NCBI GenBank assembly: GCA_016839345.1
Contig: JAEOUL010000145.1
Coordinates: forward strand, 1 to 17,270
Direction: 5' to 3'
Length of the DNA: 17,270 bases
DNA from: Candidatus Thorarchaeota archaeon
GTDB taxonomy: Archaea > Asgardarchaeota > Thorarchaeia > Thorarchaeales > Thorarchaeaceae
The notes under the pieces: generated by a model
Database searches by the model: none
The model's input: the letters and a program-made list of their open reading frames with translations, nothing else
What the model was told of the DNA's origin: nothing
Translations under genes and position numbers: made by a program
Shown here: one piece after another, positions 8,196 through 14,251 of the stretch
Layout of the letters: the number at the start of each line of letters is the position of its first letter
Numbering within the stretch: the first letter of the stretch is position 1

Positions 8196-8316
8196 TGGCG
8201 CCCAGGATGAGATTTGAACTCATGCCTCCTATTGGAGAACAGCTGTCTGAGCGTCAATCGCCCGAACGACTGTTGGTTCCAGGCTGTCGCCGTGAACCGG
8301 GCTTGGCTACCTGGGC
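8196..8316 (-). tRNA. tRNA-Ser (anticodon GGA), intron-containing, CCA encoded
   Basis: Read on the minus strand, the 5' acceptor strand GCCCAGG (8316-8310) pairs perfectly with CCTGGGC (8206-8200), followed by discriminator G and encoded CCA. The D stem is GCC/GGC with a GG-containing loop. The anticodon stem is ACAGC/GCTGT. The anticodon loop CTGGAA.A gives anticodon GGA. A long variable arm CTCC-AATA-GGAG and a T arm ATGAG-TTCAAAT-CTCAT follow. The long variable arm, G73 and GGA anticodon all point to serine. A 32-base intron sits between positions 37 and 38. The mature length is 89 bases including CCA. The CCA end touches the stop codon of the convergent asparaginase gene with no spacer. 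Confidence 0.93.
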
Positions 8317-8353
8317 TCAAGGAGGGAACACCAAGTGATGCTTTTCATCTTTT
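8237..8353. repeat. Direct repeat, copy 1 (part of tRNA-Ser plus its upstream flank)
   Basis: This stretch holds the first bases of the tRNA 3' exon, the intron, the 5' exon and about 37 bp of upstream flank. It matches 9059-9172 in the same orientation, with roughly 80-85 percent identity by hand alignment and a 3-base gap in the D loop. The repeat includes the shared flank GCTTTTCATCTTTT, so the promoter region was copied as well as the gene. Confidence 0.85.
8245..8276 (-). other. Archaeal tRNA intron at position 37/38 with relaxed bulge-helix-bulge
   Basis: The 32-base intron folds into a CAGTCG/CGATTG hairpin with a TTCGGG loop. Exon bases CTGG (32-35) pair with intron TCAG, including one G-U, to give the 4-bp central helix. 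The bulges AA|C and AC|A hold the two splice sites. The inner helix is separated from the 5' bulge by an unpaired internal loop, so this is a relaxed motif rather than a perfect bulge-helix-bulge. The archaeal splicing endonuclease would remove it. Confidence 0.85.
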
Positions 8354-8368
8354 CTCTTTGATTCTTGA

Positions 8369-8599
8369 TGGAATCCCAAAGAGATTTTCCAGTTTCGCAA
8401 ATTCATCTATACAATGTCTGGATCTTGGACAGTTGCTGCGCACGAGGTAGGGCATTGTTATGGTATCATTGGTGATACTATAGGCACACGATTTGATTTG
8501 ATGGACTATGCATTGGGTATGTCTAAATCATGGTCACACCAACTTGATTCAGGTCATCAAAGCGATGTTTATCCATGGACCTACATTCACTCTTGGTGA
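8369..8599 (+). pseudogene. Metzincin-like zinc protease fragment
   Basis: A short frame, with a possible ATG at 8414, encodes the zinc-binding helix motif AAHEVGHCYGIIGD followed by LMDY, which resembles the Met-turn of metzincins. Usual metzincin catalytic domains are 130-200 residues; only about 60-75 can be read here, ending soon after the Met-turn. There is no signal peptide, and the upstream part of such a domain is missing in all plus frames up to the tRNA flank. I read it as the remnant of a secreted or surface protease gene, cut off where the tRNA-flank repeat lies. It could instead be a tiny gene of unknown role, but the lack of a good ribosome-binding site argues against that. Confidence 0.5.
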
Positions 8600-8643
8600 T
8601 GAAGGAAGATATTATGTAGTGAAATGAAGGTTTGTGAATTATT

Positions 8644-8997
8644 ATGCAATCCACCTTGTTTGATATTGCTATTTGGACAACTCCGCTGATAGCAGTGATT
8701 CTTACGTATCTATATCTCCGCTACTGCAAATATGGCAGAGTCTATGGAGGTGGTTTGATTGCCATCTATGGAATTCATCAAACCTTCTGTATTCTTTTTT
8801 TGGTCCAATCACTAGGAATACAGATTGCATCATCTCTTTTAGTCGGACCGATTTTATTGTTGGACCTCATTATACTGTGGCCAAAAAGGGGTGATAGTGC
8901 TCCAACCAAGACAATAGGGAACATTCTGGCTATCTTAGCAGTCATAATGTGGATATTTGCCTCAGTGGCAATTCTGAACTATTTTCTATTTCCCTGA
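8644..8997 (+). CDS. Small integral membrane protein of unknown function
   Basis: A 117-residue, strongly hydrophobic protein with four predicted membrane segments, at about residues 7-27, 33-53, 57-79 and 90-115. They are separated by short loops, some charged (LRYCKYGR, WPKRGDSAPTK). No motif links it to a known family. An AAGG sequence lies 13-16 bases before the ATG, which is a weak ribosome-binding site. It lies between the two copies of the tRNA-flank repeat, with another small membrane frame on the other side of the second copy, so it may belong to the same acquired or decaying segment. Confidence 0.6.
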   Translation: MQSTLFDIAIWTTPLIAVILTYLYLRYCKYGRVYGGGLIAIYGIHQTFCILFLVQSLGIQIASSLLVGPILLLDLIILWPKRGDSAPTKTIGNILAILAVIMWIFASVAILNYFLFP

Positions 8998-9058
8998 AGA
9001 GTATAATTCCAACTTGTAGATTTAGACATCCATGGAATTGATAATTCGAGTTAAATAT

Positions 9059-9135
9059 GAACAGCTGTTTGAGCGACAATCGCTCGTACGACTGTTGGCT
9101 TCAGGCTGCCCCCGTCGCCGCTTGGCTACCTGGGC
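9059..9135 (-). pseudogene. tRNA-Ser pseudogene lacking the 3' part
   Basis: Read on the minus strand, it keeps GCCCAGG, the TAGCCAAGC start of the D arm, an anticodon stem (GCAGC/GCTGT) and the intron hairpin ACAGTCG/CGATTGT. It then stops after AGCTGTTC. The variable arm, T arm, 3' acceptor strand and CCA are absent. The D stem is broken, the loop reads CTGAAG, so the position-34 triplet is GAA rather than a Ser anticodon, and the central splice helix has lost a pair. It cannot fold as a tRNA by itself. Confidence 0.8.
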
Positions 9136-9172
9136 TCAAGAAGAGAACACTGTATGGTGCTTTTCATCTTTT
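9059..9172. repeat. Direct repeat, copy 2 (degenerate)
   Basis: The second copy of the tRNA-Ser flank, 5' exon and intron sequence, about 820 bp from the first and in the same orientation. Similarity stops abruptly at 9059, where the tRNA variable arm should begin, and fades beyond 9172. The sharp inner edge suggests a recombination or insertion junction. Confidence 0.8.
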
Positions 9173-9239
9173 CCCTCAAACTTGCGTCGAACGGTATGCC
9201 CTTTACTATTATAGAGGGAGATTCCTTAGGTGGGCTTAT

Positions 9240-9419
9240 TTGGCAATACTGAGAGATGACCTATTAATCCCAATCGGTGGATTATGTCTTGCAGCAGCAA
9301 TTTTGATGGACCGTTTCATAGGTCCCGGAGCTTTGGTGGATTTCCTAGTTGGAGTCTTCACCGGATTGGCCATTGTTCTGAATCTTCTTGGTCTATATAG
9401 AAGCAGGAAACAAACCTAG
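9240..9419 (+). CDS. Very small two-span membrane protein, unrecognised
   Basis: A 59-residue frame with two hydrophobic segments, about residues 9-25 and 32-50, ending in a basic tail (YRSRKQT). The frame is open further left to ATG 9057, but that extension is translation of the tRNA-like repeat and is unlikely to be protein. TTG 9240 is preferred because AGGTGG lies 6 bases upstream and a TATA-like stretch occurs near 9205-9212. No family is recognised. It may be the truncated end of a longer membrane protein whose 5' part was replaced by the repeat. Confidence 0.4.
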   Translation: MAILRDDLLIPIGGLCLAAAILMDRFIGPGALVDFLVGVFTGLAIVLNLLGLYRSRKQT

Positions 9420-9431
9420 ATTCGCTAGATG

Positions 9432-9467
9432 TAAAACCAACAAGTCCAACGGCATTAGTTGGTTTTA
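9432..9467. other. Perfect 10-bp stem-loop
   Basis: TAAAACCAAC (9432-9441) and its exact reverse complement (9458-9467) flank a 16-base loop, 12 bp after the small membrane frame. The stem is A/T-rich outside and G/C-rich inside. It may be a transcript 3'-end structure, a protein-binding palindrome or a relic of a mobile element end; the sequence does not decide between these. Confidence 0.6.
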
Positions 9468-9588
9468 TGTTTCGAGATGAGATTTGAAATGTGATGATCC
9501 AGCTCTAGGTATGTGTTTGATGGTCTATATGACAACAGCTTAAGAATTGTAAATCCCTAGAATTACCATGTAGAGGAGGTTCCGTTTG

Positions 9589-10476
9589 ATGATATACAGC
9601 ACAATCTTGCTGAATGCAAAAAATCGACGCAAGATTGCATCATCTGAATATTGGGCGGATCCAATTCCTAGGAAGATTATCAATCAATATCTCTCTCAGC
9701 TTGAAACACTTGTCCAAAAATCTGAGCGTTTGAAATATAGACCAGTTGTTCTCGGAGAATACAAGTTTGTCAGTCGAGAATGTGGTGAGGGGATCGTGAT
9801 ATTTGTCACAGAACATGATGAATCTGATGAAGATGTCGTTGGTAAAATCAATAGGGCTGCCAGTTCACTCCGACAAGTCTTAGAAAAACACCCTCCAAAA
9901 TATGTGAAGGCAAACTATGAGCATATCATTGCTCGTTTCATCCAATCACAGTTTGTAATCGCTCTTGTGGGACATTTGGGAGTTGGAAAAACATCACTTC
10001 TTCATCTTTTGATGGGAAAACCACCTCCAGAAGTACATGTCCCAACAATAGCTGTAAACTGTGAAGTCATTGAAGACATCAAATTTGCTAACTACGAGCT
10101 AGTAATCTTAGATTTTGCAGGACGAGAAGCAGCAGGAAAACTTTGGGATTTTTCATTTGTAGACATGATCTTTCTAATCACTGACTCAACACTCAAGAAT
10201 ATTATCTCCTCGAAATCAATCTTTACAGAAATACTATCAGAATATCCAGAGATGCCCATCATCGTGTTTGCGAACAAGCAAGACACTCCGAATTCTATAG
10301 ACCCCTCTGCAATTAGCAAAGTTATGGGCTCCACTTCTTATGCTATGGTTGCAATAGACCTTGCCTATAGAGATGATCTTCTTCGGGTGTTAGTTGAGGT
10401 TCTCTCAGAGTACTTTGAATTGGATTTGCCGGACTTACCAGTCGAGCAGTTACTCTACATAGAAAGAGAGGCTTAG
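9589..10476 (+). CDS. Longin-like domain fused to an Arf-like small GTPase domain
   Basis: A 295-residue protein with two parts. Residues 1-100 look like a longin/roadblock-type fold: an initial beta strand MIYSTILLNAKNRRKIAS, a long helix, the strand pair YKFVSRE/GIVIFVTEHD, then a helix near 80-100. This assignment is by pattern only. Residues 120-285 are a Ras-superfamily GTPase: P-loop GHLGVGKT (128-135), switch I Thr153 (PTIAVN), switch II DFAGRE (175-180) and the base-recognition motif NKQD (229-232). LW after switch II and ANKQD are Arf/Sar/SRP-receptor-beta-like. The usual SAK loop is not evident; IDLAYRD lies there. There is no N-terminal myristoylation glycine or C-terminal lipid signal. 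ATG 9589 follows a strong GAGGAGGT at 8-base spacing; an in-frame TTG lies at 9586. A role in membrane or cytoskeletal regulation is inference. Confidence 0.85.
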   Translation: MIYSTILLNAKNRRKIASSEYWADPIPRKIINQYLSQLETLVQKSERLKYRPVVLGEYKFVSRECGEGIVIFVTEHDESDEDVVGKINRAASSLRQVLEKHPPKYVKANYEHIIARFIQSQFVIALVGHLGVGKTSLLHLLMGKPPPEVHVPTIAVNCEVIEDIKFANYELVILDFAGREAAGKLWDFSFVDMIFLITDSTLKNIISSKSIFTEILSEYPEMPIIVFANKQDTPNSIDPSAISKVMGSTSYAMVAIDLAYRDDLLRVLVEVLSEYFELDLPDLPVEQLLYIEREA

Positions 10477-10485
10477 CTATTCTCT

Positions 10486-10878
10486 TTATCGTAGAATCCA
10501 TTCTGATTCGGGGGATACACGCACAAAACCTAGAATGAGATTTCCTCTAATTTCATCAAATTTGTATACTCCAAAGATAAAACTCTCTGAATCAGAAGTC
10601 AAATGTATCCTTCCTTGTGTAAGATACTGGTGGAAAACAGACCTACATTGTTTTCGTATAGTCGAATAGAGATTTCTGTATCTTCTCCGCTGTGATGGTC
10701 TAATCCCCCAACGTTCAAAGATGAATCGATTAGCTAAACTATTACTGGAGATTAAGACAGATTTTCTTCCCTTTGGGACTTTCTCAATAGAATCACTAAG
10801 AACAGATCGTAATGAATCAGGAATATTTGCAAGTATAGAAGGAGTTGTTTCAGGTTCTTGGATGATTGTTTCTCTCAT
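10486..10878 (-). CDS. Hypothetical protein, unrecognised
   Basis: A 130-residue soluble protein with no family I recognise. It has an acidic, Ser/Pro-containing N-terminus, a strongly basic centre (SQRRRYRNLYSTIRKQCR, about residues 62-79) and a C-terminal part with alternating strands (IHLTSDSESFIFGVYKF, then GNLILGFVRVSP). GGGGT about 8 bases before the ATG is a plausible ribosome-binding site, and a TATA-like TTATAGAT lies further upstream on the same strand. The gene is convergent with the GTPase gene, with 9 bp between stops. A competing frame on the plus strand (10721-11047) overlaps only the first 158 bp and looks less protein-like. The basic centre could bind nucleic acid, but that is a guess. 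Confidence 0.5.
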   Translation of the reverse strand: MRETIIQEPETTPSILANIPDSLRSVLSDSIEKVPKGRKSVLISSNSLANRFIFERWGIRPSQRRRYRNLYSTIRKQCRSVFHQYLTQGRIHLTSDSESFIFGVYKFDEIRGNLILGFVRVSPESEWILR

Positions 10879-10990
10879 AACTGTTACCCCAAGACATGAT
10901 TACTCTCACACTTCCTATGGCTATTCTATCTATAAGAGCACCCCCTCAGATTCTTTGAGTAGAGAAGAAATACGCGGCTTGATGGTAACT

Positions 10991-10997
10991 ATTATAA
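10991..10997 (+). promoter_or_regulatory. Probable TATA box of the rps13-rps4-rps11 operon
   Basis: ATTATAA lies 54-60 bp before the uS13 start codon. The expected transcription start is near 11020, giving a leader of about 30 bases that contains the GAGGT ribosome-binding site at 11038-11042. A second, more distant TATA-like sequence (TCTATAA) lies near 10930. Confidence 0.5.
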
Positions 10998-11050
10998 GGT
11001 ATCTCCAAGACGCGAACAAGCCTCAGACCAGTCAGATGAGGTTATAGACC

Positions 11051-11500
11051 ATGTCCGAAGATTATAAACACATTGTCCGTGTCGGCGGAAGCGACATAGA
11101 CGGTCAAGAAAACTTGCTGCAGGGACTCACTCGAATTAAGGGAGTGGGTCTGAGATTATCACGAGCAATAATAACAAAACTCCAGATGGACCCATCAAAG
11201 AGACTTGGCTACTTGACCGACGCAGAAATAAAGAAGATTGAGAAAGTTGTCAAGGATCCTGTTGCATCTGAGTTTCCTGACTGGTATGTTAATCGTCCTC
11301 GAGATAGAATGAGCGGAAGGATGTTGCATCTGACTGGATCCGATTTAGACTTCGCTCATAGAAATGATATTGACAGACTTCGAAGAATTAAGTCTTGGAG
11401 AGGTGTTAGACATTCACTTGGCCTCAGAGTAAGAGGTCAACACACAAGGACAACAGGACGCGGTGGAATGGCTGTAGGAGTTTCAAGGAAGAAAGTATAG
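11051..11500 (+). CDS. rps13: Ribosomal protein uS13 (archaeal S13)
   Basis: A 149-residue small-subunit head protein that contacts 16S rRNA and forms bridges to the large subunit. Seen: the N-terminal VRVGGSDIDGQENLLQGLTRIKGVG helix-two-turn-helix segment, the archaeal/eukaryotic-type long middle part (PVASEFPDWYVNRPRD), and the C-terminal SWRGVRHSLGLRVRGQHTRTTGRGG tail, which inserts into the rRNA and approaches the P site. The length fits archaeal uS13 (about 148-155) rather than the bacterial form (about 120). A GAGGT ribosome-binding site lies 8 bases before the ATG. It is the first gene of the three-gene ribosomal operon and is followed 15 bp later by rps4. Confidence 0.97.
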   Translation: MSEDYKHIVRVGGSDIDGQENLLQGLTRIKGVGLRLSRAIITKLQMDPSKRLGYLTDAEIKKIEKVVKDPVASEFPDWYVNRPRDRMSGRMLHLTGSDLDFAHRNDIDRLRRIKSWRGVRHSLGLRVRGQHTRTTGRGGMAVGVSRKKV

Positions 11501-11515
11501 TCGAGGGAATGAAAG

Positions 11516-12163
11516 ATGGGTGATCCGCGTAAACAGAAGAAGAAGTACGTAGCTCCGAAGAAACCCTTCGACAGTGATAGATTCGAACAGGAGCTCCAGC
11601 TTGTTGGTACATACGGTCTCAGAAACAAGAAAGAACTATGGAAACATAGAACAGACCTCTCAAACTATCGACGAAATGCTCGTCTTATGTTAGCACTCCC
11701 TCCAGAAGATCGAGAGCTACAAGAACGCGAGCTAGTTACCAAACTTACTCGAATTGGTATCTTGAAAACCGAACCAACCTTGGACCACGTTCTCGACCTT
11801 ACATTGGCAGAACTGCTTGAGCGTCGACTGCAGACAATTGTGTTTAGGAAAGGTTTGGCCAGTTCTATGCATCATGCTCGCCAGCTTGTTACTCATGGTC
11901 ACATCGCACTTAATGGAGCTCGAGTCAACACACCTCAACGCCTGATAACTGTAGCAGAGGAAGAACGACTTCAATATACGACAAAGTCGCCTCTGAATGA
12001 TATGTCCCATCCCGCAAGAATTGCTGCATCTGACGCTGCAATAAGAGCCTCGGCTGCAGAGTTTGATGTTGCTGACGAAGCTGAACGTGGAGGACAACCA
12101 GAGGAAAGTGAGCCAGTAACAAATGACGACCTTGAACCCATGGGAGATGAGAATCTTGAGTAA
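11516..12163 (+). CDS. rps4: Ribosomal protein uS4 (archaeal S4)
   Basis: A 215-residue small-subunit protein that binds 16S rRNA early in assembly. The N-terminal archaeal core begins [19 protein letters not shown] and includes [14 protein letters not shown], typical of archaeal/eukaryotic S4/S9. An S4 RNA-binding domain covers about residues 102-165 ([20 protein letters not shown], then [11 protein letters not shown]). The last 45 residues are an acidic tail rich in Glu, Asp and Ala, longer than in many archaeal S4 proteins. The end of the gene overlaps rps11. Confidence 0.97.
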   Translation: MGDPRKQKKKYVAPKKPFDSDRFEQELQLVGTYGLRNKKELWKHRTDLSNYRRNARLMLALPPEDRELQERELVTKLTRIGILKTEPTLDHVLDLTLAELLERRLQTIVFRKGLASSMHHARQLVTHGHIALNGARVNTPQRLITVAEEERLQYTTKSPLNDMSHPARIAASDAAIRASAAEFDVADEAERGGQPEESEPVTNDDLEPMGDENLE

Positions 12164-12554
12164 AGACGACCGTGATAAGTGGGGCATTGCCCATATATTC
12201 GCTTCATACAATGATACAATTGTCATGATTACTGATATCACAGGAGCTGAAACCCTTGCCAGATATTCTGGTGGAATGATGGTCAAAGCTGACAGGAATG
12301 AGTCCTCACCTCATGCAGCAATGCAGGCGGCTTTCCAAGCAGCCCGTGAGGCCAAAGACAAGGGTATCTACGGTATCCATATTCGTGTTCGTGCTCCTGG
12401 TGGACACGGTCCAAAGACCCCTGGTCCTGGTGCTCAAGCCGCGATTCGTGCGCTCAGTAGAGCTGGTCTAAGAATTGGAATTATCGACGAAGTAACTCCG
12501 ATGCCACATGACGGAACTAGAAAACCAGGTGGTCGTCGCGGGAGAAGAGTTTAG
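12156..12554 (+). CDS. rps11: Ribosomal protein uS11 (archaeal S11)
   Basis: A 132-residue platform protein of the small subunit. Seen: [25 protein letters not shown], the [10 protein letters not shown] segment, [10 protein letters not shown], the [11 protein letters not shown] loop and the basic C-terminus [18 protein letters not shown], all strongly typical. The start is debatable. In-frame ATG 12123 and ATG 12147 exist, but TTG 12156 gives the usual archaeal N-terminus [10 protein letters not shown] and lies 9 bases after GGAG (12143-12146). The overlap with rps4 is then 8 bases, consistent with coupled translation. The usual next gene in archaea, rpoD (RNA polymerase subunit D), is not here; the operon ends 30 bp before a convergent gene. 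Confidence 0.96.
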   Translation: MSKDDRDKWGIAHIFASYNDTIVMITDITGAETLARYSGGMMVKADRNESSPHAAMQAAFQAAREAKDKGIYGIHIRVRAPGGHGPKTPGPGAQAAIRALSRAGLRIGIIDEVTPMPHDGTRKPGGRRGRRV

Positions 12555-12584
12555 CCAGCCCAAAAACACTCATTCAATATATCG

Positions 12585-13919
12585 TCAGTGACTATGCCAT
12601 TTGGCTACAAGATTTTCTGGCTTACCACTGTTCATCTTGCCAATTCGCGCAAGAGGTCTTGTTAGATGTCTTTGTGATCGTGTTGGTGGAAGGTAGAGAC
12701 CTATGTGAAGGTCTCTCAAACAATGTGTTTCAATTTTGCCAACATCTATGTCTTTGTAGCCACATTTTACACACTTGTATCCCTTCTCTCTTCCGGCACT
12801 TTTCATCCTCTTACCACACTGTGAGCAGATTGGATTTGAATACTCGATTGCATTGGCTAGCTCTATCACCTCTAACCCTTCTAGATTCAAAGTCTGTCCG
12901 TGTAATCTGGAAGCTGGACGTACTCCAGCATGTACGATAATCAAATCGCCAATCATGAGGTTCATCACAATCTCTCGAAACTTTCCTGAGGGCTCATAAG
13001 CTGCACAATCAATCTTACCTTCATCATCTGAAATACTGAAAATGGTATGACCCCCTTCTACCATTTTGGGCATGCTTTCTACTCGACCTCTAACTACTGC
13101 AGCCATGTATGGTCTTAGATTCCTTATCTCTACTCGATGCTTCAGATGTTCTCCCGTCCCCTGATTAGATCTGAACACCATCCACCGGTCAACTTTCTGC
13201 TTGCTCTTGACCTGTTTCCCTGCATCGATTACATACTCTGCAGACTCACCCCGGACTCCGAAGAGAACCGGGTCTGGACCATGAGGTTCAATCATTATCC
13301 TGTTTGTTGATGAATCAATATTGGAGAAGACATGGTTTCCCATTGTCTTGTCCATTGCATACACTGATTCTACATCAACTCCTCGCGGGTTTTCGCAGTC
13401 CTCCATGGATCGATAGGCAATATACTCGTAGGTATGATCTTCTTGGAGCATATTTGCAACTGATGAAAGAGCTCCAATGAGACCTCTTCCATTCCCGCTG
13501 GTGTAATGAGAGATAGTGCAATTTCCAATGACTCTCTTAGCCAGCCTGATTGGAACAACTCGCCACAATGCCAGTTCTGCGAGATTCTGTACCTGTTTGG
13601 GCACATCGCCATTAAGTAAAACTACGCCGGGATTCGTGTTTGGATACTCTTCGTCCACATAGTCATGAATGAGTCCTTCAACCATGGGCATAATTGAATC
13701 CACATCTTCGTGATTGATCAAGAAACGGAGGGCCACTGCACCATTTCCTCTAGTTCTGTATGGAATTCCAGGGTTTAGACGAACAAGGTTTGGATAATCG
13801 GTCCACTCTACATTCCACTCATTCAATCTTTCGACTATAATACTCGCAAAGTGTGTAGTACATCCACCATCTGGACTATCGATGTCATCCATTCCAATTT
13901 GAACCAGTTTTTTACTCAT
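12585..13919 (-). CDS. tiaS: tRNA(Ile2) 2-agmatinylcytidine synthetase TiaS
   Basis: A 444-residue ATP-dependent enzyme that attaches agmatine to C34 of the CAU anticodon of tRNA-Ile2, so that it reads AUA; this is an archaeal-only modification. Seen: the N-terminal catalytic region with GMDDIDSPDGGCTTHFA (9-25) and the RTRGNGAVA segment (55-63), the central catalytic part with GNGRGLIGAL (152-161), an OB-fold-like stretch (about 271-352), and a C-terminal zinc ribbon with CSQC (365-368) and CVKC (383-386). The length matches the family. Its start codon overlaps the stop codon of the upstream zinc-protein gene by 4 bases (ATGA), so the two are one transcription unit. Confidence 0.95.
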   Translation of the reverse strand: MSKKLVQIGMDDIDSPDGGCTTHFASIIVERLNEWNVEWTDYPNLVRLNPGIPYRTRGNGAVALRFLINHEDVDSIMPMVEGLIHDYVDEEYPNTNPGVVLLNGDVPKQVQNLAELALWRVVPIRLAKRVIGNCTISHYTSGNGRGLIGALSSVANMLQEDHTYEYIAYRSMEDCENPRGVDVESVYAMDKTMGNHVFSNIDSSTNRIMIEPHGPDPVLFGVRGESAEYVIDAGKQVKSKQKVDRWMVFRSNQGTGEHLKHRVEIRNLRPYMAAVVRGRVESMPKMVEGGHTIFSISDDEGKIDCAAYEPSGKFREIVMNLMIGDLIIVHAGVRPASRLHGQTLNLEGLEVIELANAIEYSNPICSQCGKRMKSAGREKGYKCVKCGYKDIDVGKIETHCLRDLHIGLYLPPTRSQRHLTRPLARIGKMNSGKPENLVAKWHSH

Positions 13920-14188
13920 TCGTCACTCTTCCGACAGCTGTCACATAATGTGGCTTCATTGACTTTTGATCCATGGTCCTCACATACTAGTTTTCCACAG
14001 GTATTACAGGCACGAGATGCTAGAAACTCACTACAAATTTGACATCTCGCCTCACGACAATTGATACAAATCACTTCATCTGCAACCCAACAATATTCGC
14101 ACACTATTGCCCTGCATATCTTGCATGTTTTGAATGGTTTCCTTTCAAGACCGCATATCTCACAAGAGTTGCCTGGCTCATAGAGCAT
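13916..14188 (-). CDS. Small protein with two cross-brace zinc-finger units
   Basis: A 90-residue protein with 15 cysteines and one well-placed histidine. The ligands form an internal repeat. Unit 1 is C9-C12, C22-C25, C30-C33, C41-C44. Unit 2 is C49-C52, C61-C64, C69-H72, C82-C85. Each unit has the spacing CX2C-X8/9-CX2C-X4-CX2(C/H)-X7/9-CX2C, resembling B-box, RING or FYVE-like cross-brace folds that bind two zinc ions each. No specific family is recognised. A GAGGAA ribosome-binding site lies about 9 bases before the ATG. The 4-base overlap with tiaS suggests a linked role, perhaps in RNA binding or tRNA modification, but this is inference from position only. Confidence 0.85.
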   Translation of the reverse strand: MLYEPGNSCEICGLERKPFKTCKICRAIVCEYCWVADEVICINCREARCQICSEFLASRACNTCGKLVCEDHGSKVNEATLCDSCRKSDE

Positions 14189-14251
14189 GATGAAGTTCCT
14201 CAGTCAGATGGCATATGGCAACACAGAAATCCTTTGCTCTTTGACTGAACC

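Noticed and set aside
8214..8450. Open plus-strand frame of 78 codons
   Set aside because: It is translation of the antisense strand of the tRNA-Ser gene and its flank.
9057..9239. N-terminal extension of the small membrane frame
   Set aside because: It is translated from the tRNA-like repeat; a TTG start with a good ribosome-binding site lies at 9240.
9476..9488. 13-base match to the T-arm region of tRNA-Ser (GATGAGATTTGAA)
   Set aside because: It lies on the wrong side of the second tRNA copy for a simple duplication and has no acceptor strand or CCA; probably chance or an unreadable relic.
10721..11047. Plus-strand frame of 108 codons just before rps13
   Set aside because: It contains the probable operon TATA box, overlaps the minus-strand gene and shows no recognisable domain; the minus-strand frame was preferred, though not with certainty.
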